In this document: positions 5,449-13,401 of the stretch, one piece after another | Layout of the letters: every line of letters begins with the position of its first letter | Position numbering within the stretch: position 1 is the stretch's first letter | From: Megamonas sp. UBA1796 | GTDB taxonomy: Bacteria; Bacillota; Negativicutes; Selenomonadales; Selenomonadaceae | Direction of reading: 5' to 3' | NCBI GenBank assembly: GCA_002319795.1 | Contig: DCFU01000032.1 | Location: 1-32,209, forward strand | DNA: 32,209 nucleotides | Position numbers and translations under genes: made by a program | The notes under the pieces: generated by a model | The model's database searches: none | The model's input: only the letters and a program-made list of their open reading frames with translations | What the model was told of the DNA's origin: nothing

Positions 5449-6870
5449 ATGCAAAAAAAGTGTCTTATGCTATGTACGACATTATTACTCGCACTTGGTA
5501 CTAGTTTTTCCACGTGCAACGCTTCAGAAAATAATGTTCAAGTAGAGAAAACAAACTCAATTATTGATTTAAGTGGTAACAATAGCCGGAACTCATTATC
5601 AAATTTTTTTGAAGGACCAATTGCTGCTCCCCCAGATAATGGTGGTCCGATGTTTAAGAAGCAAAATGCCCCAAGTGCTAATTCATTGAAAGCAGCTTAT
5701 TTAGTGGATAGGAAAAGTGTATCTGTATCTAGACAGGCACTTACCTCGATAGCGCCAAACGAGAATACTGCACTTGTACGCAATAACGGTAAACTTACAA
5801 TGACAAATACCACGCTAGAAAAGACTGGTGACTCTGATAACGATGAGGATAGTAATTTTTCTGGCCGTAATGCTGTTTTTTTAGTAAATAATAGTAGTGC
5901 TCAAATAAGTGATATAACTATTTCTTCAGCAGCTGAAGGTTCCAATGCCATATTTGCTACTGGGGAAAAAAGCCATATTACTGCTGACCATATAAAAATC
6001 TATACTACAAAAAATTCATCTCGTGGTCTAGATGCAACCTATGGCGGTACGATTTCTGCAAATGATGTAGAAATTGCAACAGAAGGTGCACATTGTGCAG
6101 CCCTGGCTACGGATCGTGGCGAAGGAAATGTCACTGTTACAAAAGGGAGCTTTTATACTTCGGGCGAAGGTAGCCCCTGTATATATTCTACAGGCAATAT
6201 AAAAGTAACTAATTGCAAGGGGACTGCAACGGGAAGTGAAATAGCTGTAGTGGAGGGCAAAAATTCTATTGTGTTAGATAATTGCCAGTTTACTGGCAGC
6301 AAGAAACAAGGTGTCATGCTTTACCAAAGTTTTTCTGGAGATGCAGGAAATGGCACGGCGAGTTTTACAGCTAAAGATTCAGAGCTTACGAATCTCTCAG
6401 ATGGTCCAATGTTTTATATAACAAATACAAAAGCGATTGCATCATTGGAAAACACAGTTTTAAGCTCAAAGGGGACAACACTTATACAAGTCACAAGCGA
6501 CCGTTGGGGACGTATGAACGCAAATGGTGGAAATTTTACTTTTACAGCAAAAAATCAAAAATTACAGGGTGATATTCTCGCTAACAGTCTTAGTGATATA
6601 TATTTAAAGCTTAATGAAGGTACTTCTTGGACAGGTGCATTTAACAAAGACAAGGAGGCTCATAAAGCCGATATTACATTGGATGCGGATGCCATATGGG
6701 AATTAACAGCTGATTCTTATGTGAACGTTATCAAAGATGCTGCAATAGATTTTAATAACATCAAAAGTAATGGTCATTCAATTTACTATAATTCAGATGT
6801 TAACAAGAGCCTGAAAAGCCAGACCTATTCTTTAAATGGTGGTGGAAAGCTTATATCAAAACGACCGTAA
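5449..6870 (+). CDS. Secreted beta-helix repeat protein
   Basis: A 473-residue exported protein. It starts with a signal peptide (basic QKK, hydrophobic core, likely cut after CNA). Most of the rest is made of short strands rich in N, T, S, G and V in a roughly 20-25-residue rhythm (for example GSNAIFATGEKSHITADHI and GNIKVTNCKGTATGSE), the look of a right-handed parallel beta-helix as in pectate-lyase-like or autotransporter passenger domains. Near the C-terminus come SDIYLKLNEGTSWTGAFN and TLDADAIWELTADSYV, phrases typical of a large family of gut-bacterial surface proteins. There is no LPxTG, SLH or beta-barrel end, so it is probably periplasmic or released. Start: ATG 5449, eight bases after AAGGAGG. 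No enzyme motif is seen. Confidence 0.72.
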   Translation: MQKKCLMLCTTLLLALGTSFSTCNASENNVQVEKTNSIIDLSGNNSRNSLSNFFEGPIAAPPDNGGPMFKKQNAPSANSLKAAYLVDRKSVSVSRQALTSIAPNENTALVRNNGKLTMTNTTLEKTGDSDNDEDSNFSGRNAVFLVNNSSAQISDITISSAAEGSNAIFATGEKSHITADHIKIYTTKNSSRGLDATYGGTISANDVEIATEGAHCAALATDRGEGNVTVTKGSFYTSGEGSPCIYSTGNIKVTNCKGTATGSEIAVVEGKNSIVLDNCQFTGSKKQGVMLYQSFSGDAGNGTASFTAKDSELTNLSDGPMFYITNTKAIASLENTVLSSKGTTLIQVTSDRWGRMNANGGNFTFTAKNQKLQGDILANSLSDIYLKLNEGTSWTGAFNKDKEAHKADITLDADAIWELTADSYVNVIKDAAIDFNNIKSNGHSIYYNSDVNKSLKSQTYSLNGGGKLISKRP

Positions 6871-6926
6871 TTCGTTTGGGAAAAATTTATAAAACATAAA
6901 ATGGAAAAACGTACAAGTTTAGTAAC

Positions 6927-6952
6927 AGGCGGCTTTGCTAATAGAGCCGCCT
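6927..6952 (+). terminator. GC-rich hairpin after the beta-helix gene
   Basis: AGGCGGCT (6927-6934) pairs with AGCCGCCT (6945-6952) around a ten-base loop, 57 bases after the stop codon. It lacks a T tract, so it may act as an mRNA-end stabiliser or a weak terminator. Confidence 0.5.
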
Positions 6953-7258
6953 AAGCCTTGCCCATAAATTGTCTGTAAAATCAAGATTGAACTGTAAAAT
7001 ATGATGAATCAAAAATTTTATCAAAAGCAACGTAAAGGCGTGTCCTGGTATATGTTTTCTACAACAAAATATTTTGATAGAAAAGTCCATTTTTATTAAA
7101 AATATATAATTCTTATCCTGAAAATTTTTCTAATAAAACTTTAATGATATTATAATCTTAAAATTAAAGGGAAATAAGTAATTTTATCGAAATAATAATT
7201 TATATATTGGAAGTCGGTTATAGTTGTTTGCATTTTGAGATGATAGGAGGGATTGCAG
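6953..7258 (+). other. AT-rich non-coding stretch
   Basis: About 300 bases with no credible gene on either strand. The only signal is a TATAAT at 7151-7156 that could serve the small gene at 7259; its -35 region (TTTCTA at 7127-7132) is poor. The ribosome site AGGAGG is at 7245-7250. I see no recognisable transposase remnant here. Confidence 0.5.
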
Positions 7259-7477
7259 ATGGGAGCCATAACAGGCATTGGGAACTTGGATGAAAAAGAT
7301 AATAAAATATATGTACCTTATGTACCGCCACCACCACCACCAAATACCGATTCGTTGGGAAAAAATGACGACAATAGTCTGCAAGGTGTTGTGGTTTCAC
7401 AAAATTCTAGTGGCGATACATATCAACATATACCAAGCATTGAGACAGGGCTTTACAAAGAAAATAGCAAAATATAA
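7259..7477 (+). CDS. 72-residue protein with a six-proline run, unknown function
   Basis: A small hydrophilic protein that I do not recognise. It begins MGAITGIGNLDEKDN, carries VPYVPPPPPPNTD in the middle and is rich in N, S and D after that. There is no signal peptide or membrane segment. AGGAGG at 7245-7250, eight bases before ATG 7259, is the main reason to take it as real. An overlapping frame from 7278 encodes a run of histidines but has no ribosome site. A poly-proline stretch of six would normally need EF-P for smooth translation. It may be a stand-alone peptide or the 5' part of a gene whose end was lost. Confidence 0.45.
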   Translation: MGAITGIGNLDEKDNKIYVPYVPPPPPPNTDSLGKNDDNSLQGVVVSQNSSGDTYQHIPSIETGLYKENSKI

Positions 7478-7495
7478 AAATAAAAGGTAGCCTTC

Positions 7496-7520
7496 TGAAG
7501 TGACTCCATAAAGTTAGAGT
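7496..7520. repeat. Possible solitary terminal inverted repeat of an IS3-family element
   Basis: TGAAGTGACTCCATAAAGTT, followed by AGAGT, resembles the ends of IS3-family (IS150-group) elements, which often read TGAAGTGACCCC...AAGTTAGAC. No transposase frame adjoins it, so only an end would be left. This is from memory of the family ends. Confidence 0.3.
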
Positions 7521-7652
7521 TAATGCGTGGTAACATCTTGTTACTGCGCTTTTTCTATGCAGCAGTATGATTCGTTATGATTATTTTTTTACTTCTACTT
7601 AATAAAAGGGAAATAAATATATCAATAAAATTAACTTAAAAGGAGAATTGTT

Positions 7653-8297
7653 ATGAAAAAAACTCTTGCTGAATTATTATATTTTATTATTTTTGTTATG
7701 CTAGTAGTATGCTGTTTTCCTGATAATGTATCTGCAAAACAGTATATAGTAAATCCTCCAGAAGCTGATTCTGCGTATTCAATATCAACAGATAATGGGG
7801 ATACTGAGAAGACGAATTCAGAGACCAAAGCAAATTCTGCTGAGAGTGCTGAAGCTTGTATTCCGGCTAAAACCGAAATTGATGTTGCTTTAATGAATAG
7901 GATAACTTCCAAAACGGCTCATAAGGATGACACTATATCGTTTATGGTAACTAAGGATGTCATGATTGATCAGGTCCCAGTTATTTCTGCGGGTACAACT
8001 GCCTTAGGAAAAGTTATTAAAGCAAGATCAGCTGGCATGTTTGGTCAGGATGGGGAATTGATTTTTTCTATCGATTCTGTAAAAAGCATAAATGATATAA
8101 CAGTTCCTTTGTCGTATACTGCAACCTATACACCTTCAAATAAAAATTTGGCATTGCCGAATTTCTTTAAGAAGGGAAAAGATGTTTTCTGTGATGCTGG
8201 TACTAATTATGTTGCAACTGTCACAAAAGATGTTGACTTGGGAGTTTCAAAAGTAAATTTACCAATAGAAATTGCAGCGCAAAAGAATAAAAAATAA
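7653..8297 (+). CDS. Exported protein of unknown function
   Basis: A 214-residue protein with an N-terminal signal peptide (MKK, a long hydrophobic core, likely cut after DNVSA). A hydrophilic linker of about 40 residues rich in E, S, T and A follows. The mature part is a compact domain beginning IPAKTEIDVALMNRITSK and containing the pattern D-x-I-S-F-M-V-T-K-D-V, VISAGTTALGKVIKA and GELIFSIDSVKSIND. This layout of short beta strands with a conserved AGT-x-x-x-G is a domain I have seen in many envelope proteins but cannot name with certainty. It is probably periplasmic or outer-membrane associated. Start: ATG 7653 after AAAAGGAG. It stands alone, with no partner gene close by. Confidence 0.62.
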   Translation: MKKTLAELLYFIIFVMLVVCCFPDNVSAKQYIVNPPEADSAYSISTDNGDTEKTNSETKANSAESAEACIPAKTEIDVALMNRITSKTAHKDDTISFMVTKDVMIDQVPVISAGTTALGKVIKARSAGMFGQDGELIFSIDSVKSINDITVPLSYTATYTPSNKNLALPNFFKKGKDVFCDAGTNYVATVTKDVDLGVSKVNLPIEIAAQKNKK

Positions 8298-8346
8298 TCC
8301 TAAATTGCAATAGTAAATTGAACATTTTGGTAAAATATTGATGATA

Positions 8347-8551
8347 TCAAGCTATATAAAGTTTATCGAGACAAGTGCCAAATAATTCTTCTGGCATCTG
8401 GTAACGAAGTCACTTGCTCGGGTGACTATTCAATTCATCGGCAAACCGCAATATATCTTTTGGAGAGTATGTCTAAATTGAAACGCTTTGTAACATATTA
8501 ATGTAAAAAGCCGTTATGACGTTCGTTTACTGGTCGCTCCCAAAAAGAATA
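8347..8551 (-). pseudogene. IS30-family transposase, decayed C-terminal remnant
   Basis: Reading the minus strand gives a degraded but clear end of an IS30-type DDE transposase. It runs FWERPVNERHNGFLH, a stop, YVTKRFNLDILS, a frameshift near 8465, SPKDILRFADELNSHPSK, another stop, then LRYQMPEELFGTCLDKLY and the final stop. ERxxNERHNG holds the last catalytic glutamate region of the family, and the final TPEELF-like motif is also typical. There are at least two in-frame stops and one frameshift, and no N-terminal part remains. The promoter region of the next gene (start 8570) therefore lies within old insertion-sequence DNA. Confidence 0.78.
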
Positions 8552-8569
8552 ATGAAAGAGGTACAAAAC

Positions 8570-9103
8570 ATGAGAAAATTACTTATTTTAGTTATGGCAA
8601 TGCTGTTCTTTATACCAACACAATGCTATGCCTTACAGCAAAGTGACTGGCAATTGGTTAAATCATCGAGTTCTATTGATGTTTTTTGTGACTCAAACAA
8701 TTCTTATGAAAAAAGCTCTGTGGTTTATGTATGGTCAAAAACCTATTATAAAAATAGTTACGACAGTCAAAAGAATATACAATTATTAAAAAAAGCTGGA
8801 ATTGAACCAACAAAAGTCAACCTGTCCTATTCCGTAGAATTAGGCAAATTCTTCGCAGATAATGGTATCGAATATTATTATCCTCTCCACGTTGAATTTT
8901 ATGACGTGGACGGAAATTCTATATATTCCATAGACGCCAGCAGCACAACCAGTACCAGCACTACTAGCAGCACCAGTAGCACAACTGTAGATGCACAAAT
9001 GGTAGTTCCGGATTCAATACTTGGAAAGGAATTCCAACTCGTTACAAACGCGCTAGCTCTCAAAAATCCAGTCAGCACGCAGACTACACAAATTTCAACC
9101 TGA
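8570..9103 (+). CDS. Exported protein of unknown function with Ser/Thr-rich linker
   Basis: A 177-residue protein. The signal peptide is clear (MRKLLILVMAMLFFIPTQ, then CYA as likely cut site). The mature domain begins LQQSDWQLVKSSSSIDVFCD and has many aromatic residues and K, as in small all-beta envelope proteins. Near the C-terminus is a Ser/Thr tract (about residues 125-140) encoded by short repeats of AGCAC/ACCAG-like units, followed by a last segment ending STQTTQIST. I do not recognise the family. ATG 8570 is chosen because AAAGAGG precedes it and it starts the signal peptide; an in-frame ATG at 8516 would add 18 residues encoded by IS30-derived DNA. Confidence 0.6.
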   Translation: MRKLLILVMAMLFFIPTQCYALQQSDWQLVKSSSSIDVFCDSNNSYEKSSVVYVWSKTYYKNSYDSQKNIQLLKKAGIEPTKVNLSYSVELGKFFADNGIEYYYPLHVEFYDVDGNSIYSIDASSTTSTSTTSSTSSTTVDAQMVVPDSILGKEFQLVTNALALKNPVSTQTTQIST

Positions 9104-9120
9104 AGCAAAAAATCTTTTGG

Positions 9121-9639
9121 TTAATCTGAAGAACGCAAAGTACTTAACCATGTGCCTAGCTTTTGGGAATCTGGTAGGCGTTCACCCTTTTCAATCAATA
9201 TATATGTTTTATTCGAGCAAGCAAAGAATTTGGCTGCATCATCTATGGTACAAAGCCTGTACATGCGGGCTTTGTATATTTTTTTTGGAATCGTGTCTTC
9301 GGGTAATGTGTCATAGGCGGCAAGCCATATAGGTGAGACATTCAGTACGGATGCAATGCGTTTTAATGTTTCGGGGCGCATGAATTTTGTTTTTCCATGT
9401 TCAACATTGCTTATAGCTTGGAAACATGTCGTGGCTTTTTCAGATAACTCTTTTAATAGCAGATGTTTTATATTTCTGCTATAATAAAGACGTTCAGCGA
9501 TTGTTGAGCCTGGATTGGTTGGTTGTGTTGGATATACAGTCTTGGTTAATATTTGAGGCTTAATACCAACATTATTATCTGCACTCTTGTCCGTGCGGCT
9601 GGGCGGGAGATAAGGATCATCCATGTGAATGTACGCCAA
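9121..9639 (-). CDS. XRE-family transcriptional regulator, 5' end probably rebuilt at an island junction
   Basis: A 172-residue predicted DNA-binding protein. Residues about 47-106 form an XRE helix-turn-helix (TIAERLYYSRNIKHLLLKEL, then AISNVEHGKTKFMRPETLKR and IASVLNVSPIWLAAY). The C-terminal third (KARMYRLCTIDDAAKFFACS, then YILIEKGERLPDSQKLGTWL) looks like a second, weaker helix-turn-helix. ATG 9639 has no ribosome site upstream, and the first 17 or so codons are antisense to the comM 3' remnant, so the native start and promoter may have been lost. It could be the prophage or island repressor, which might bind the palindromes near 1698 and 2222; that is inference. Confidence 0.68.
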   Translation of the reverse strand: MAYIHMDDPYLPPSRTDKSADNNVGIKPQILTKTVYPTQPTNPGSTIAERLYYSRNIKHLLLKELSEKATTCFQAISNVEHGKTKFMRPETLKRIASVLNVSPIWLAAYDTLPEDTIPKKIYKARMYRLCTIDDAAKFFACSNKTYILIEKGERLPDSQKLGTWLSTLRSSD

Positions 9640-10067
9640 ATGAAATCAAGCGTTATACGCGTAAAATATCTGGGCCGCTTTTGGACCGTATTGATATACA
9701 TATTCGTGTTCCCCGTGTTGAATATAAGGAGCTTATTTCTACACAGAGAGCAGAATCCTCGGCAGAAATCCGTGAACGGGTAAAGGCAGCCAGGGATTTG
9801 CAGAGACTGCGCTTTCAAAAATATCATATTTTTTGTAATGGACAGATGAATCATGCTTTATTGAGGAAAACCTGCCAGTTATCAAATGGAGCACAATTGC
9901 TTTTGGAGCAGGTGTTTAAAAAAAAGAACCTGTCCGCACGTTCGTATGATCGTATCATTAAGGTATCGCGGACAATAGCAGATCTTGACCATTCGGAGGG
10001 AATTGATGAAAAGCATATTGCGGAAGCAATACAGCTTCGAAATGATGTGGGATTGGAGTTATCATGA
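9588..10067 (+). pseudogene. comM: comM/yifB (Mg-chelatase-like ATPase) 3' fragment
   Basis: The last 159 codons of a ComM/YifB-type AAA+ protein. The conserved cysteine-rich start CPCGW...HPCECTPNEI is followed by SGPLLDRIDIHIRVPRVEY, AESSAEIRERVKAARDLQ and, near the end, LSARSYDRIIKVSRTIADL and HIAEAIQLRND. A complete ComM has about 500 residues, including Walker motifs that are absent. Just upstream of 9588 the frame no longer resembles the family (normally ...NPCPCG), so similarity ends sharply there. In Acinetobacter and others ComM helps integrate DNA during natural transformation. No start codon with a ribosome site exists, so this is a remnant. It sits 73 bases before aroE. Confidence 0.85.
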
Positions 10068-10140
10068 AAACGAAAATAATAAAATTTTAAAAAGATATTG
10101 AAAAATTGCTAAAATATGGGATAATGGAATAGGTGATATT

Positions 10141-10992
10141 ATGAATACTGGAAAAACTAAAAATTTGGGAATTATTGGGTTCCCCATTGAACATTCATTG
10201 TCTCCGGTTTTGCAAAATGCGGCGCTGACTGCAGCCGGACTGGATTTTTCCTATATAGCCATGCCTGTTAGGGCTAAGAATTTGGAAAGTGCTGTACGAG
10301 GAATACAAAGCTTGGGATTTCGAGGATTTAACGTGACAATTCCTCATAAGACGGCGATTATGCCATTTCTGAATTCTGTTGATGAAAGTGCAAGAATCAT
10401 AGGTGCAGTCAATACAGTTGTTAATGATAAGGGCCAGCTTTGTGGCTATAATACAGATGTTATCGGCTTCAGCGAGGCTTTAATAAGTCATGGCTTTATG
10501 CCAGCGGGGAAAACAGCTGCGCTTTTAGGAGCGGGAGGAGCCGCACGGGCTGTCATCTGGGGACTTGTCAAGAGTAAGATAGGCTCTATTCGTATTGGCG
10601 TTCGTAACGTGGAAAAAGCAAGGCCTTTGACGGATTTTTTCAATCAATATGTAGATATTGAGCTTTTTGATTGGGAAGATGCACTTTTCCAAAAAGGATT
10701 GGCTGCAGCAGATTTGTTAGTAAATACGACGCCTTTGGGGATGAATCCCCATGCCGAGGCAATGCCTTTGGTGAAATGGGAATATGTGGATGCCAGGACT
10801 TTTGTTTATGATGTTATCTATACACCTGAAAAGACCAAATTTTTGCTTATGGCAGAGAAAAACGGAAATACTATTTTAAATGGCATGGAAATGTTGCTAG
10901 GACAAGGTGCTGCCGCGTTCAAGCTGTGGACCGGCAAGTCAGCAGATGTAGGGGTAATGGCAGCAGCATTGCATAAGGCTTTGGGGATATAA
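10141..10992 (+). CDS. aroE: Shikimate dehydrogenase
   Basis: Reduces 3-dehydroshikimate to shikimate with NADPH in the shikimate pathway, in the cytoplasm. The 283 residues match the usual length. The shikimate-binding motif is GFPIEHSLSP (residues 13-22). The catalytic pair is Lys70 in NVTIPHK and Asp106 in GYNTD. The NADP-binding turn is GAGGAAR (130-136). The closing NGMEMLLGQGAAAFKLW is typical. ATG 10141 follows an AGGTGAT ribosome site. It is the first intact gene after the comM remnant and leads into the pilus genes on the same strand; the other shikimate genes aroC, aroK and aroB come after them. Confidence 0.95.
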   Translation: MNTGKTKNLGIIGFPIEHSLSPVLQNAALTAAGLDFSYIAMPVRAKNLESAVRGIQSLGFRGFNVTIPHKTAIMPFLNSVDESARIIGAVNTVVNDKGQLCGYNTDVIGFSEALISHGFMPAGKTAALLGAGGAARAVIWGLVKSKIGSIRIGVRNVEKARPLTDFFNQYVDIELFDWEDALFQKGLAAADLLVNTTPLGMNPHAEAMPLVKWEYVDARTFVYDVIYTPEKTKFLLMAEKNGNTILNGMEMLLGQGAAAFKLWTGKSADVGVMAAALHKALGI

Positions 10993-11045
10993 GAAGATTT
11001 TTCACGATATGCGAGAATATCCTTAAAAAGATAAATGGATAAGAT

Positions 11046-12353
11046 ATGACTGAATTTTTCAGGCGGGTGAGCAGGATGCAGGATGGACGAGAAGAACAGA
11101 TCACTTCACTTGTAAATAAGGCTTTACAAAGTATAAGGCAGCAAGAACGGGTCGGCTATGCGGGAAATTCGCAGAGAATGGAGCATGCTCCTGTTGTGGC
11201 GCTGGTGAATCAGTTACTTGATGATGCTATAGAAGCTGGGGCAAGCGATATACACTTGGAGCCGGCAGATATGTCGGTTCGCATCCGCTTTCGCATTGAT
11301 GGTGGATTGTATGAAATGCATGAACCGCTTCCCTTACAGGTTCATGCATTTCTTGTCTCACGTATTAAGATTATGGGAAAAATGGATATTACCGAGCGAA
11401 GACTGCCGCAGGATGGGCGGATTTTATATCCATATAGGGGACAAAACATTGATATACGGGTTTCGACGATGCCGATTATTGATGGGGAAAATGTAGTTTT
11501 GCGGCTGCTGAATATATCACATCGTTTTTTAGATGCTGGTGAATTAGCCTTTTCTAAGGCGAATGCTGAGTTTTTTCATTCTCTATGTTATAAACCCAAT
11601 GGCTTACTTTTGGTTACAGGCCCCGTGAATTCAGGGAAAACAACCTGCCTTTATGCGGCATTGCATGAGCTTGATTCAAAAACAAAGAATATTGTGACTA
11701 TAGAAGACCCTGTGGAATATAGAATGCAGGGTATCAACCAGATACAGGTGAATACCAAGGTTGACTTGACTTTTTCTATAGGACTTCGTTCGATTCTCAG
11801 GCTTGATCCAGATATTATTATGGTTGGGGAGATACGGGATGAAGAAACGGCAGATATTGCGGTTCGTGCTGCCCTTACAGGCCATTTATTGTTTACGACT
11901 TTGCATGCTGGTGATAGTATCCATGCTATTTTCCGTCTCATAGATATGGGAGTTGTACCATACCTTCTTTCAGCATCTTTGACGGGAATCATAGCGCAGA
12001 GACTGGTGCGGTGTATTTGCCCGGATTGTGTAGAGAGTTATTGCGTAGAAAAAAATTCCTGTGAAGCCTCATTTTTAGGTGATATGTATATGGAAGGGGT
12101 GATGCTTTACCGTGGCAAAGGGTGCAGCACCTGTCATTATACCGGATATCAGGGACGAATCGCTATCCATGAAATATTAGTAATTAATAATGTTTTAAGA
12201 CAGGCTATCTTGGAGCAGAAAACAATGGAGGAACTTGAAATGCTGGCATATTCGGCAGGAATGATATCTATGCGTCAGGATGGCGTTGCAAAAGCGCTGG
12301 CAGGGAAGACAACACTCGAGGAAATTGGGAGAGTCCTTTATGGAGAAATTTAA
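11046..12353 (+). CDS. pilB: Type IV pilus assembly ATPase PilB (short form)
   Basis: The motor ATPase that powers pilus extension on the inner face of the membrane. The core is complete: Walker A GPVNSGKTT (Lys198), Asp box TIEDPVEY, Walker B region IIMVGEIRDEETAD, His box TGHLLFTTLHAGDS and the zinc-binding cysteines CICPDC with GCSTCHYTGYQGR. At 435 residues it is well below the usual 550-570, because most of the N-terminal (MshEN-type) domain is missing. Walker A differs from the usual GPTGSGKTT at two positions. ATG 11046 is used; ATG 11076 after GGGTGAG is a good alternative. The 3' end overlaps pilT by 14 bases. Confidence 0.9.
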   Translation: MTEFFRRVSRMQDGREEQITSLVNKALQSIRQQERVGYAGNSQRMEHAPVVALVNQLLDDAIEAGASDIHLEPADMSVRIRFRIDGGLYEMHEPLPLQVHAFLVSRIKIMGKMDITERRLPQDGRILYPYRGQNIDIRVSTMPIIDGENVVLRLLNISHRFLDAGELAFSKANAEFFHSLCYKPNGLLLVTGPVNSGKTTCLYAALHELDSKTKNIVTIEDPVEYRMQGINQIQVNTKVDLTFSIGLRSILRLDPDIIMVGEIRDEETADIAVRAALTGHLLFTTLHAGDSIHAIFRLIDMGVVPYLLSASLTGIIAQRLVRCICPDCVESYCVEKNSCEASFLGDMYMEGVMLYRGKGCSTCHYTGYQGRIAIHEILVINNVLRQAILEQKTMEELEMLAYSAGMISMRQDGVAKALAGKTTLEEIGRVLYGEI

Positions 12354-13374
12354 TTGCCTAAAATGGCAGAAAATCTTGGAAGAGTCGTTAAACGAGCAGG
12401 TATCTGATATCCATTTGGTTACCGGGCAGCCTGTTTTTTTTCGTATTGATGGGCAATTGCGTGCGTGCAGAGATTTTTACCCGGAAAAGGAAGAACTAGA
12501 GTCGATTATTTCTGAAATCATCAATGAAAGGCAGCAAGATATTTTGCTGCAGAAGCGGGAGTTGGATTTTTCCTGGGAATATAAGGGAAGGCGTTTTCGG
12601 ACGAATGCCTATTACCAGAGAGGTCATCTTGCGTTAGCGATGCGTTTACTTCCAGCAAACATTCCTTCGCTGGATTCATTAGGCTGTCCAGTAAAACTGA
12701 AAGATTTTATTCATGCGGAAAATGGGCTCCTATTGGTTACCGGGAAGACAGGAGCGGGCAAGACTACAACGCTGGCTGCACTTGTTGATTTTTTTAATCA
12801 TTCGCGGACAGCACATATTATTACCTTAGAGGACCCTGTTGAATATATTCACAAATCCAGTTCTTGTTTGGTCAGCCAGCGGGAACTTGGAACGGATTTT
12901 TATTCTTTTTCTTCGGCATTGCGGAGTGCTTTGCGGGAGGATCCGGATCTTATCATGGTAGGAGAACTTCGTGACAGGGATACTATGATGACGGCGCTGA
13001 ATGCTGCTGAAACGGGACATTTTGTAATGGGAAGTCTTCATACGCAAAGTGCTGCGGAAGCTGTCATGCGCATTGAAAGTATGTTTCCGGCGGAACAACA
13101 GTCGCAGATACGTGCGCAATTATCTATTGTACTGGCGGGTGTTTTTTCACAAAAACTTTTGCCGGCAGCCGGAGGCGGACGGGTTTGCGCAGCAGAGATA
13201 TTGCTGGCGACTCCGGCGGTGCGCAATATCATCCGTACGGGAAAATTTCAGCAATTGGATTCGGTTATTTTATCAGGCATGAGTCTGGGAATGCAGACTA
13301 TGGAGTTGTCCGTTGAACGGCTTTATCAGGAGCATCGGATTACAAAGAATATAGCCGAAATTTATTTGACTTGA
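12340..13374 (+). CDS. pilT: Type IV pilus retraction ATPase PilT
   Basis: The ATPase that drives pilus disassembly and thus twitching motility or DNA uptake. At 344 residues it has the normal PilT length. Visible motifs: the early VSDIHLVTGQPVFFRIDG, Walker A GKTGAGKTTT, Asp box TLEDPVEY, SALREDPDLIMVGELRD (Walker B region) and ETGHFVMGSLHTQSA (His box). The absence of the zinc cysteines separates it from PilB. ATG 12340 follows GGGAGAG and overlaps the pilB stop by 14 bases, so the pair is co-translated. Confidence 0.9.
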   Translation: MEKFNCLKWQKILEESLNEQVSDIHLVTGQPVFFRIDGQLRACRDFYPEKEELESIISEIINERQQDILLQKRELDFSWEYKGRRFRTNAYYQRGHLALAMRLLPANIPSLDSLGCPVKLKDFIHAENGLLLVTGKTGAGKTTTLAALVDFFNHSRTAHIITLEDPVEYIHKSSSCLVSQRELGTDFYSFSSALRSALREDPDLIMVGELRDRDTMMTALNAAETGHFVMGSLHTQSAAEAVMRIESMFPAEQQSQIRAQLSIVLAGVFSQKLLPAAGGGRVCAAEILLATPAVRNIIRTGKFQQLDSVILSGMSLGMQTMELSVERLYQEHRITKNIAEIYLT

Positions 13375-13401
13375 GTGGCTCTTGTGCAAGGCGGTGATTA
13401 A

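Noticed and set aside
7278..7490. Alternative frame encoding a histidine run
   Set aside because: It has no ribosome site, and the histidines arise from the CCACCA repeats that encode proline in the better-supported frame.
8930..8990. Tandem repeat of possible regulatory meaning
   Set aside because: The short AGCAC/ACCAG units simply encode the Ser/Thr-rich linker of the exported protein.
9117..9332. Plus-strand frame of about 70 residues
   Set aside because: It lies antisense to the XRE regulator, whose helix-turn-helix is clear.
10098..10125. TTGAAA and GATAAT before aroE as a promoter
   Set aside because: Transcription would begin within the ribosome site of aroE and give an almost leaderless message; the similarity may be chance in AT-rich DNA.
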